A DNA stretch of 64,000 bases from Streptomyces sp. NBC_00483 (lineage in GTDB: Bacteria > Actinomycetota > Actinomycetes > Streptomycetales > Streptomycetaceae). Of this stretch, positions 36,395 through 47,649 are shown one piece after another; within the stretch, counting starts at the first letter, position 1; every line of letters begins with the position of its first letter. The DNA lies in NCBI RefSeq assembly GCF_036013745.1, contig NZ_CP107880.1:1054001-1118000 (forward strand), given 5' to 3'. The notes under the pieces are model-generated. The model searched no databases and was not told the DNA's origin. It was given only the letters and a program-made list of their open reading frames with translations. Position numbers and translations under genes: made by a program.

Positions 36395-37204
36395 ATGGGC
36401 AGCACTGACAGCACAGGACCCGGGCAGGCGGCGGAAGCGACCGGCGTACGCAGTGTGCGCAGGGCCCTGGACATCCTGGGGTTGCTGACCGAGGATCAGC
36501 CGGCGGTCACCCTGCGGGAGATCGTCGACGCCACGGGGCTCGCCAAGACCACGGCGGTCCGCATGGTGCAGACCCTCGAACAGTGCGGCCTCCTCTGGGA
36601 CACCCCTGCCGGATACACGGCGGGCCCCGGCCTGTGGCGCTGGGCGCACCTGGCGCACACGAGCTGGGAACTCCCGCGTGAGACGCGCAAGTTGATGCGT
36701 GAGCTCGCGGAGGAGCAGCAGGAGACGGTCAACCTGTTCATGCTGCGCGGGCTCAGCCGGGTGTGCGTGGCACAGCAGGAGAGCCCGCAGCCGCTGCGCC
36801 ATGTGGTGCGGGTGGGCGACGAACTCCCGCTGTGGGCGGGGGCTTCGTCGAAGATCCTGCTTCGTTCGGCGCCCGAGAGCCTGCTGCGTCGTGTCGCCGT
36901 CGATTCGCCGCACGGCGAGGGGCACGCGCGGCAGCTGCGGGTGTGGGCGGACGTCGCGGTCGAGCAGGGGTTCGCCGTCAGCAGGGGCGAGCGCGACGAG
37001 GGGCTCACGGCGGTGGCGGTGCCGGTGCTCGGCCGTACCGGGACCGTCGTCGCGTCGCTGTCGCTCAGCGGCCCGAGCCACCGTTTTCCCGAGGCGACCG
37101 TCCAGCGGTTCGCCACCGCACTCGTCGAGGTCGCCCGGCAGATGTCGGAACAGGGCTTCGACCACCCGCTCAGTCCGGTCGGCCCGGCCGGCGGCAGGAA
37201 GTGA
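36395..37204 (+). CDS. IclR-family transcriptional regulator
   Basis: 269 aa from ATG 36395, with GGAAGG nine bases upstream. N-terminal winged helix (VRSVRRALDILGLL, VTLREIVDATGLAKTTAVRM, VQTLEQCGLLW) and the C-terminal GAF-like effector domain of IclR (RELAEEQQETVNLFMLRGLS, LPLWAGASSKILLRS, GFAVSRGERDEGLTAVAVPV). It lies between the divergent ALDH/TPP/transporter operon and the same-strand CoA-transferase/lyase genes, the ideal position to control both. The stop codon lies within the first copy of a short tandem repeat. Confidence 0.92.
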   Translation: MGSTDSTGPGQAAEATGVRSVRRALDILGLLTEDQPAVTLREIVDATGLAKTTAVRMVQTLEQCGLLWDTPAGYTAGPGLWRWAHLAHTSWELPRETRKLMRELAEEQQETVNLFMLRGLSRVCVAQQESPQPLRHVVRVGDELPLWAGASSKILLRSAPESLLRRVAVDSPHGEGHARQLRVWADVAVEQGFAVSRGERDEGLTAVAVPVLGRTGTVVASLSLSGPSHRFPEATVQRFATALVEVARQMSEQGFDHPLSPVGPAGGRK

Positions 37205-37358
37205 CTCCAGCACCGACAGCAGGGAGTGACTCCAGCATCGCCAGCAGGAAGTGACTCCCACAGGGGACCCGTAACGGACCCGCAACTGCCGTGCGGGGAC
37301 CGTGAGTCCACTCCAGAAACCGGTAAGTCCACCACGGAGCCGTGAACCCACTCAGGAA
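37194..37358. repeat. Two short tandem repeat series between the IclR and CoA-transferase genes
   Basis: First series: a 25-bp unit (GCAGGAAGTGACTCCAGCA plus six bases) at 37194-37218 and 37219-37243, with a partial third copy to 37260. Second series: a degenerate 20-bp unit at 37299-37318, 37319-37338 and 37339-37358, consensus close to ACCGTGAGTCCACTCAGGAA. The first copy overlaps the IclR stop codon; the last ends 20 bases before the CoA-transferase ATG. They could be regulatory or the result of slippage. Confidence 0.75.
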
Positions 37359-37377
37359 CCGCAGAAGGAGCCGGTGC

Positions 37378-38580
37378 ATGCCCGAACGACCGCTCTCAGG
37401 AATCCGCGTACTCGATCTCACGAACGTGCTCGCTGGACCGTACTGCAGTTACCACCTCATGCTGCTCGGCGCCGAGGTCGTCAAGATCGAGCAGCCCGGG
37501 AAGGGCGATCTGGCCCGTGCCCTCGGCCCCGATCCCGAGCTGAACCGCAGCGGGATCGGCGCCTCCTTCCTCGCCCAGAACGCCGGCAAACAGTCCCTCG
37601 CCCTCGACCTCAAGGACCCGGCCGACCGGGCCGACTTCGAGCAGCTGGTGCGCGGCGCGGATGTACTCCTCGACAACTTCCGGGCCGGGGTCCTCGCCCG
37701 TATGGGATACGACGGTGCCCGCCTCGACGCCCTCAACCCGCGCCTGGTCAGCTGCTCCATCACGGGCTTCGGGCAGTCGGGCCCGATGAGCGGCGCCCCC
37801 GCCTACGACCAGATCATCCAGGGCGTGTCGGGGATGATGAGCATCACCGGCACGACGGACACGGCCCCACTGCGCGTCGGCTTCCCCGTCTGCGACTCGC
37901 TCGGCGGCATGGGCGCGGCCCTCGCCATCAGCGCCGCTCTGCTCGGCCGCGAGCGGACCGGGCAGGGCGCGCACCTCGACGTCTCGATGCTGGAGGTATC
38001 GCTGTCCGCGATGGGCTGGGCCGTCTCCAACTACCTTGTCAGCGGCATCGATCCGGAACCGATGGGCGACCAGAACGCGACGGCCGCACCCTCCGGAACC
38101 TTCGAGACCGCCGACGGCGGCCTGAACATCGCGGCCAACCGCCAGGAACAGTTCGCCACGCTCTGCCGCCTCACCGGCCTCTCCCACCTGATCCACGACG
38201 CGCGCTTCGCGGAGCGCGAGGCCCGCAAGCTCCACCGGGCCGAGCTGAACGCCGAGTTGAACGCGGCGCTGTCGCAGAAGACCGCGCTGGAGTGGGAGGA
38301 GACACTCTCCGCCGCCGGTGTCCCCGCCGCGCGTGTCCTGACCGTGCCGGAGGCGGTGGAGCTCGAACAGCTCGCGCACCGCGGGTTCTTCACCGATCTC
38401 CCCTACCCGGACGGCTCCGACCGCACGCTGCGGGTCAGCGGCAACGGCGTCCTGGTGGACGGCGAGCCGCTGCCGCCGGCCTCCCCTCCCCCGCTGCTCG
38501 ACCAGCACGGCGAGGAACGGGCGCGGCTCATCGCGCGCTGGCGCACCGACAGCCGCGCCACAGAGGCGCTGCGCTCATGA
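37378..38580 (+). CDS. CaiB/BaiF-family (type III) CoA-transferase
   Basis: 400 aa. ATG chosen with AAGGAG about 10 bases upstream; a 12-codon upstream extension is dropped. N-terminal signature LSGIRVLDLTNVLAGPYCSY, then GAEVVKIEQPGKGD. The catalytic aspartate that forms the acyl anhydride is D144 in GAPAYDQIIQG. ITGFGQSGP and GQGAHLDVSMLE are further family blocks. These enzymes move CoA between carboxylic acids (formate/oxalate, carnitine, succinate/malate and others), as interlocked dimers. The stop overlaps the start of the lyase gene (ATGA), so the two products probably act in sequence: activation, then cleavage. Confidence 0.92.
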   Translation: MPERPLSGIRVLDLTNVLAGPYCSYHLMLLGAEVVKIEQPGKGDLARALGPDPELNRSGIGASFLAQNAGKQSLALDLKDPADRADFEQLVRGADVLLDNFRAGVLARMGYDGARLDALNPRLVSCSITGFGQSGPMSGAPAYDQIIQGVSGMMSITGTTDTAPLRVGFPVCDSLGGMGAALAISAALLGRERTGQGAHLDVSMLEVSLSAMGWAVSNYLVSGIDPEPMGDQNATAAPSGTFETADGGLNIAANRQEQFATLCRLTGLSHLIHDARFAEREARKLHRAELNAELNAALSQKTALEWEETLSAAGVPAARVLTVPEAVELEQLAHRGFFTDLPYPDGSDRTLRVSGNGVLVDGEPLPPASPPPLLDQHGEERARLIARWRTDSRATEALRS

Positions 38581-39413
38581 CGGCCTCACCCCCTGAGGGG
38601 CAGGACCCGGACAGCCAGGTCGCCCAGTGGTGGGCCACGGCCGTCAGCCGTATCGAGCCGGGCATCATCGAACTGCGCGAGCACCCCGTGCAGGAGCTGA
38701 TCGGACACACCACCTTCGTCGAGACCATCTGGCTGCTGCTGCGCGGCGAGCTCCCCCGCCCCGACCAGGCCCGCCTCCTCGAAGCGGCCCTCGTGGCGGG
38801 GGTCGACCACGGTCCGCAGGCACCCTCCATCGCGGCCGCCCGCATGGCGGCGACCTGTGGGGTCGGCCTCAACAGCGCGGTCGCGACCGGGGTGAACATG
38901 CTCGGGGACGTGCACGGCGGGGCGGGCCAGCAGTGCGTACAGCTGCTCACCGACATCGTCGAACTACACGCTCAGGGACGGGAGTTGGAGTCCGCCACGG
39001 CCGACGTGATCGCCGAGTGGCGTGCCCGTTCCCGCTATCTGCCGGGCTTCGGCCACCGCTTCCACCCCCACGATCCGCGCCGCGACCCGCTGCTCTCACT
39101 CGTGGACCGGGCGGTGGCGGACGGCACCGTCGAGGGCGCCTACCTCCGCGCGGCTTTGGCCGTGGAGTCGCACCTCAACCGGGGCCGCGAGGGCCGCAAG
39201 CCGGTCCCGATGAACATCGACGGCGCCACCGCCGTCATCTACGCCGAACTCGGCTTCGCCGCGCCGCTGGCGCGCGGCCTGTTCGTGCTCAGCCGCAGCG
39301 TCGGCATCCTGGCGCACGCCTGGGAGGAGACGGGGCAGGGGCGCCGCAACAAGAGTCCCATGCCGCCGTCGATGATCCCGGTCCACCTGGTGGTACCAAC
39401 CTCACCTGCATAA
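38577..39413 (+). CDS. Citrate-synthase-fold lyase (citryl-CoA lyase-like)
   Basis: 278 aa, much shorter than citrate synthase (about 380-430 aa) and close to the citryl-CoA lyase domain found in ATP-citrate lyase and Ccl. The catalytic residues seem retained: H113 in GDVHGGAG, H160 in GFGHRFHPHDPR and D215 in NIDGATA. It should catalyse C-C bond cleavage or formation on a hydroxyacyl-CoA (citryl-CoA or an analogue). Coupled translationally to a CoA-transferase rather than a CoA ligase, and lacking the other citrate lyase subunits nearby. The natural substrate is unknown; see findings. Confidence 0.87.
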   Translation: MTASPPEGQDPDSQVAQWWATAVSRIEPGIIELREHPVQELIGHTTFVETIWLLLRGELPRPDQARLLEAALVAGVDHGPQAPSIAAARMAATCGVGLNSAVATGVNMLGDVHGGAGQQCVQLLTDIVELHAQGRELESATADVIAEWRARSRYLPGFGHRFHPHDPRRDPLLSLVDRAVADGTVEGAYLRAALAVESHLNRGREGRKPVPMNIDGATAVIYAELGFAAPLARGLFVLSRSVGILAHAWEETGQGRRNKSPMPPSMIPVHLVVPTSPA

Positions 39414-39565
39414 ACGGGAGTTGAGGAAGTTCGCGGCAACAACCCCCGCCCCAGGTATTGCCATGCCCGCACCCCCGTCCCTAACGTGACCCACCATCCC
39501 GCGAACCTACTGTGCGGAACTTTCGAACCATCTAGCGGACCTTGATCGAATCGAGGCACTGAACG

Positions 39566-41722
39566 ATGGAAAGACGCACCTTCCTGCTGACCGCCGCCGC
39601 GAGCGGCGCGACCTCGCTCCCCGCACTCGCCGGCACCGCCGAGGCGGCCCCGAAGCCCGCCGGCCTCGCGCTCCCCGTCCCCGCGCAGCCCGCCACCCTG
39701 GGCGTCGCCGCGCGTGACTGGCCCAAGGTCGGCGGCAACTTCGGCAATCAGAACCACTCCACCCTCACCGCCATCACCCCGGGCAACGTGAAGAAGCTCG
39801 GCGGCGCCTGGCACATCAATCTGGAGGGCGGCTCCACCAGCGCGTACCAGCAGTGCACGATCGTCGTGCAGAAGGGCGTGCTGTACGTCGAGACGACACA
39901 GCAGAACGTCTTCGCCGTCGACGGGCGCACCGGCAAGGTGCTGTGGAAGACGAACCTCGGCACCGAGACCACCAACATGCGCGGCGTCGCCGTCGCCGAG
40001 GGCAAGGTCTTCACCATCTCGGGCGCCAACATCGTCTACGCCCTCGACCAGAAGACCGGCGCGGTCCTCTGGCAGAAGAAGCTGATCGTCGAGGACAACG
40101 GCGGCGACGACGGCTGCGACATCAACAGTGGCCAGTGCGGCGGCAACAGCGGCGGACTCGCCGGCGCGGTCGTGCACCACGACGGCAGGATCTACGTCGG
40201 CACCGAGGGCTCGACGGCCGGCGCGCGCGGCCGCGGTTACGCACTGGACGCGAAGACCGGCGACGTCGTGTGGACCTTCTGGGGGCCGCCGGGACCGGGC
40301 GAGTACGGCCACGACACCTGGGAGGGCGACTCCTGGAAGACCGGCGGCGCCGTGCCCTGGATCCACCCGGCCGTCGACCCCGAACTCGGCCTGGTCTACT
40401 GGACATTCGGCAACCCATACCCCCGCACCGACGGCTCCTCGCGCGGCGGAGACAACCTCTTCGCCAACTCGATCGTCGCGATCGACGCGAAGACCGGGAA
40501 GCGGCGCTGGCACTTCCAGTCGGTGCACCACGACATCTGGGACGCCGACAACGTCATGGCGCCGGTCCTCGCCGACCTCCTCGTCGACGGCAAGAAGCGG
40601 CAGGTCGTCGTCTACGGCTCCAAGACCTGCTGGTTCTACATCCTCGACCGGCGCACCGGCGAGGCGCTGCACGGCATGGAGGAACGCAAGGTCCCTCAGC
40701 ACACCCTCCAGAAGACATCACCGACGCAGCCGTTCCCCGGCGGGGAGCCGTTCACCGACCCGTTCCCCCGCTTCGACAAGCCGACGAAGCCGGTGCCGTT
40801 CTACCCGGCGGGCGGCCTGTACTCGGTGTTCTGGGACCGGGCCACCATCATCTTCCCCGGCGCGGGCGGCGGCGGTGACTGGGGTTTCCCGTCCTTCAGC
40901 CCGAAGACCGGATACGTCTACATCGGCTACGGCCTGGTCAACTCCTCGTACTCCAATACGCGCGGCGGAAGGGTCAACACCGCCCGCCCGCTTGGTGAGT
41001 TGTTCGGCGGCGGCCTGGTCGCCATGGACCCGCGGACGAACACGGTCGCCTGGCGCAAGGAGGGCGACTGGTCCCTCGCGCACGGCAACGGCATCCTCAC
41101 CACGGCGGGCCGCGTCCTCTTCCAGGGCCGCCCCGACGGCGTACTCGAAGCGATGGACGACACCGACGGCTCGACGCTGTGGACGTGGCAGTGCGGCGCC
41201 GGGGTCAACACCATCCCCGTCTCGTACGAGATCGACGGCGAACAGTACGTCGCCGTCCTCGCCGGCGGCAACGGACTGCCGTTCCCCGACATCCCGCGCG
41301 GCGACCACCTGTGGGCGTTCAAGATCGGCGGCAAGGTGGGGCAGGCACCGGCACCCACACCGCCCTCCCGCCGCAACCAGATCCGCACCGCGGCGGTCAC
41401 CGGCGAGACGGCCAAGAACACGGTCGTCCTCGGCCGCGTCTGGGACACCAAGACCAACGCACCGGGTACGACGGAGAACACGGTCGCGCAGAACGCCATG
41501 GCACCCCAGCACCTCACCGTTCCCGTCGGCACGGAAGTCACCTTCACCAACCCCGCCGACAATCAACAGGCGCACGGCGCCGCCGCGTTCTTCGACGCCG
41601 AATTCGACACGGCGCTACTGATGCCGGGCCAGTCGGCCAAGCACACCTTCACCGAGGCGGGCGAGTACTTCTACAACGACCCGGCCTTCCCGCAGTCCAC
41701 GGGCAAGATCGTCGTCAAGTGA
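39566..41722 (+). CDS. Tat-exported PQQ-type beta-propeller dehydrogenase with C-terminal cupredoxin-like domain
   Basis: 718 aa. Twin-arginine signal MERRTFLLTAAASGATS. Residues about 45-600 form an eight-bladed quinoprotein alcohol dehydrogenase propeller with W-motif-like units (VDGRTGKVLWK, LDQKTGAVLWQ, IDAKTGKRRWHF, MDPRTNTVAWR). The region H321-H-D-I-W-D-A-D328 matches the place of the catalytic Asp in quinoprotein ADHs. Residues about 620-718 resemble a cupredoxin (LTVPVGTEVTFTNPADNQQAHG, TFTEAGEYFY). However, the terminal Cys-x-x-His-x-x-Met copper loop is replaced by YNDPAFPQS, so type-1 copper binding is doubtful. Likely extracellular alcohol, aldehyde or sugar oxidation if PQQ is available. 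Followed by the ThuA-like gene. Confidence 0.85.
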   Translation: MERRTFLLTAAASGATSLPALAGTAEAAPKPAGLALPVPAQPATLGVAARDWPKVGGNFGNQNHSTLTAITPGNVKKLGGAWHINLEGGSTSAYQQCTIVVQKGVLYVETTQQNVFAVDGRTGKVLWKTNLGTETTNMRGVAVAEGKVFTISGANIVYALDQKTGAVLWQKKLIVEDNGGDDGCDINSGQCGGNSGGLAGAVVHHDGRIYVGTEGSTAGARGRGYALDAKTGDVVWTFWGPPGPGEYGHDTWEGDSWKTGGAVPWIHPAVDPELGLVYWTFGNPYPRTDGSSRGGDNLFANSIVAIDAKTGKRRWHFQSVHHDIWDADNVMAPVLADLLVDGKKRQVVVYGSKTCWFYILDRRTGEALHGMEERKVPQHTLQKTSPTQPFPGGEPFTDPFPRFDKPTKPVPFYPAGGLYSVFWDRATIIFPGAGGGGDWGFPSFSPKTGYVYIGYGLVNSSYSNTRGGRVNTARPLGELFGGGLVAMDPRTNTVAWRKEGDWSLAHGNGILTTAGRVLFQGRPDGVLEAMDDTDGSTLWTWQCGAGVNTIPVSYEIDGEQYVAVLAGGNGLPFPDIPRGDHLWAFKIGGKVGQAPAPTPPSRRNQIRTAAVTGETAKNTVVLGRVWDTKTNAPGTTENTVAQNAMAPQHLTVPVGTEVTFTNPADNQQAHGAAAFFDAEFDTALLMPGQSAKHTFTEAGEYFYNDPAFPQSTGKIVVK

Positions 41723-41748
41723 GAGTTCCGAGAGTTCCGAGAGTTTCC
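41721..41748 (+). repeat. 9-bp tandem repeat between PQQ-type and ThuA-like genes
   Basis: GAGAGTTCC occurs at 41721-41729 and 41730-41738, followed by GAGAGTTTCC (41739-41748). The first copy overlaps the stop codon of the PQQ-type gene. Confidence 0.7.
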
Positions 41749-41766
41749 ATGGGAGGTCCGACCGAT

Positions 41767-42756
41767 ATGACGGCAAGACCCCGCACCCCGATGACCCTGC
41801 TCGCGGCGGCACTCGCGACCGCTCTCGTGGCCCTCGCGGCCTTCCTCGGCGCAGCCCACGGCCAGACCCGCGACACCAAACCGGGTGCCACCGGAGCCCA
41901 AGAACTCGGCGACCCCGACTACGGCGTCTGCCGCGGCACAAGCCCCAAGTGCTACCACGACTGGGGCAACTTCACCCCGGCCACCGACGGCTACAAGGTC
42001 CTCCTCTACACCCGCACCGCCGGCCCCCGCCACGCCAACCTCGGCCCGGCCCTCGGCAGCGGCCTCAACCCGACGCTCGGCGACGCGAACGTCGTCCAGA
42101 AGGCGCTCGTCGCCATGGGCCAGAAGAACAACTTCACGGTCGACTGGACGGAGGACGTCACCCAACTGGCCACGCCCTCCCGCCTGTTCAACTACAACGC
42201 GGTCATCTTCTACTCCACCAGCCGCGACACCCTGGACGACGCGGCGCAGACCTCGCTGCGCCAGTACGTGCGCGGAGGCGGCGGCTTCGTCGGCATCCAC
42301 AACGCCTTCGGTACGGAATACAACTGGCCTTGGTACGAGGGCCTGTTGGGCAACGCCAACTTCTACGACCACGGCCCGAACCAGCCCGGCACGGTCGTCA
42401 CCGAGAACCACCGCGACACTTCAACCAAGGACCTCCCGGCACGCTGGAACTTCACGGACGAGTGGTACAACCTCGTCCCGGCTCCCACCCGCGTACGCCT
42501 CCTGGCCACGGTCGACGAGTCCACCCTCGCCGAAGGCGCGACCGGCAACCAGGGCCACCCCGGCCACGGAAAGTCCCACCCGGTGGCCTGGTGCCAGTAC
42601 TACGACGGCGGCCGCGCCTGGCTCACCACCCTGGGCCACGACGCCAAGGACTTCACCTCGGACGGCTCCTTCCCGGGAGCCGAACAGTTCCAGAAGCTGA
42701 TCCTGGGCGGCATCGAGGGGGCCATGGGCAAGGAGCCGTTCTGCCGGGCGGGGTGA
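41767..42756 (+). CDS. Secreted ThuA-like domain protein
   Basis: 329 aa from ATG 41767 with GGGAGG ten bases upstream (an ATG at 41749 is also in frame but would overlap this ribosome-binding site). Signal peptide TLLAAALATALVALAAFLGA followed by AAHG cleavage region. The rest is the ThuA/glutamine-amidotransferase-like fold: YKVLLYTRTAGPRHANL, NNFTVDWTEDVTQLATPS, YNAVIFYSTSRDTLDDAAQ, GGGFVGIHNAFG, HPVAWCQYYDGGRAWLTTLG, ending GIEGAMGK. ThuA proteins are implicated in carbohydrate metabolism (trehalose utilisation), though the secreted actinobacterial forms are uncharacterised. Directly downstream of the PQQ-type gene and probably co-transcribed. Confidence 0.86.
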   Translation: MTARPRTPMTLLAAALATALVALAAFLGAAHGQTRDTKPGATGAQELGDPDYGVCRGTSPKCYHDWGNFTPATDGYKVLLYTRTAGPRHANLGPALGSGLNPTLGDANVVQKALVAMGQKNNFTVDWTEDVTQLATPSRLFNYNAVIFYSTSRDTLDDAAQTSLRQYVRGGGGFVGIHNAFGTEYNWPWYEGLLGNANFYDHGPNQPGTVVTENHRDTSTKDLPARWNFTDEWYNLVPAPTRVRLLATVDESTLAEGATGNQGHPGHGKSHPVAWCQYYDGGRAWLTTLGHDAKDFTSDGSFPGAEQFQKLILGGIEGAMGKEPFCRAG

Positions 42757-45297
<2,541 letters not shown>

Positions 45298-45462
45298 GGC
45301 CGCACCAACTCCTTCAGAGTGTCGATGGTGTCCCTCCGGCAGTGGCCGCTGACCATGTTTCGCATGTCAGGGGTGCCTCTTGGGACGCGCGTTCACCGCC
45401 CATCAGACCTCGGAACGGCGCCCGGCGGCAGGCCCTGTCGTTCGGGGTACTGTCAGTCCCCC

Positions 45463-46395
45463 TCAAATTCCGCCGGTCGTTCGGCGGCCTCGGGCTGTGC
45501 GAGGAACCCGCACACCAACGGCGGGCTCCGGGGGTGCGGTCATGTCGAGCAGAAGCACGGCGTCGTAGTCGGGGGTGCCCGGCTCGGCCAGGTACACGCC
45601 GAGCTGTTGACCAGGGGTGCCGTTCAGCGGCATGGACTGGGAAGTGAGCGTGAGGGTGCCGACCTGTGGGTGGTGAATGGTCTTGTGGCCGGCCTTGCCG
45701 CCACTGACCTCGTAGCGCTCCCAGAGTTTGGCGAAGTCCGGGCTTTTGAGGAGGAGTTCACCGACGAGACTGGTGAGGTCGGGGGCGTCGGGCGCGGTGC
45801 CCGCCTGGGCGCGCAGTTCGGCGATGCAACCGCGGACCTGGCGGTCCCAGTCGGGCAGCACTGCTTGGGCGTCGGGGTGCAGGAAGAGATACCGGGCGAG
45901 GTTGCGCTGCTTGTGCGGCCAGTCGGCCATGCCCGCGTACAGGGCGAGGCCGCCGGGGTTCCAGGCGAGCAGGTCCATGTTGCGGCTGACGATGTACGCC
46001 GGGTCGGGACGCAGCGACTCCAGCAGCAGCCTGAGGTGGGGGCGCACGGTGCGGCTCGGTGCCGGCGGCGGCTGGGGCGCGTAGCGGGCGGCGCGGGCAG
46101 CCAGCTCACGTAGGTGCTGCTGCTCGGCGTCGTCGAGCTGAAGGGCGCGGGCGAGCGCGTCGAGGACCGAGGGACTGGGACGGGTCTCCTTGCCCCGTTC
46201 CAGACGTACGTAGTACGCGATGCTGATCCCGGCCAGGGCGGCCAGCTCCTCCCGGCGCAGGCCAGGGGTGCGGCGCAGGCCGGCCCCCGCAGTGAAACCG
46301 ACCTGTTCCGGGCTGGTCGCGGTGCGGCGTGCACGCAGGAACCGACCCAGCTCCGCGCCCTCGCTCGCACCGCTGGGGGTGTGTTCATGTGCCAT
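45463..46395 (-). CDS. XRE/MmyB-type helix-turn-helix regulator
   Basis: 310 aa from the ATG at 46395. An N-terminal XRE helix-turn-helix (LGRFLRARRTATSPEQVGF, GLRREELAALAGISIAYYVR, LERGKETRPSPSVLDALARA) is followed by the MmyB-like ligand-binding domain (RPHLRLLLESLRPDPAYIVS, MDLLAWNPGGLALYAGM, NLARYLFLHPDA, FAKLWERYEV, GTLTLTSQSMPLNG). The pattern is that of the large streptomycete family that usually represses an adjacent, divergent oxidoreductase gene. Here the divergent gene is the AKR at 46608, with 212 bases between; the AKR at 47650 follows it. Confidence 0.9.
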   Translation of the reverse strand: MAHEHTPSGASEGAELGRFLRARRTATSPEQVGFTAGAGLRRTPGLRREELAALAGISIAYYVRLERGKETRPSPSVLDALARALQLDDAEQQHLRELAARAARYAPQPPPAPSRTVRPHLRLLLESLRPDPAYIVSRNMDLLAWNPGGLALYAGMADWPHKQRNLARYLFLHPDAQAVLPDWDRQVRGCIAELRAQAGTAPDAPDLTSLVGELLLKSPDFAKLWERYEVSGGKAGHKTIHHPQVGTLTLTSQSMPLNGTPGQQLGVYLAEPGTPDYDAVLLLDMTAPPEPAVGVRVPRTARGRRTTGGI

Positions 46396-46547
46396 TTCTC
46401 CAGTCTCGCCCCGGACCGGCCGACTCGGCGGTGCGGTGGGGGTCCCTGTCATTACCCCCAAGATCCCGGTCTGCCACCGGGACGAGATCTCGCCGAAGGT
46501 GGTTGTGCGGCACGGCTCCGGCAGCCGCAGCAGTAGCGATCGCCTGA

Positions 46548-47588
<1,041 letters not shown>

Positions 47589-47649
47589 CCGGGGTCCCGC
47601 CCCGCGTCTCCCGGCCTCCCGCACCACCTCGCACACACAAGGACCCCTC

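Noticed and set aside
37194..37260. CRISPR-like repeat
   Set aside because: The 25-bp units are directly adjacent with no variable spacers and no cas genes are present.
28194..39413. Reading the CaiB transferase plus TPP enzyme as an oxalate pathway (formyl-CoA transferase plus oxalyl-CoA decarboxylase)
   Set aside because: The pair is not adjacent, the gene set adds a citrate-synthase-fold lyase and an aldehyde dehydrogenase that oxalate breakdown does not need, and the TPP enzyme reads more like an acetolactate-synthase-type protein. A profile comparison would decide.
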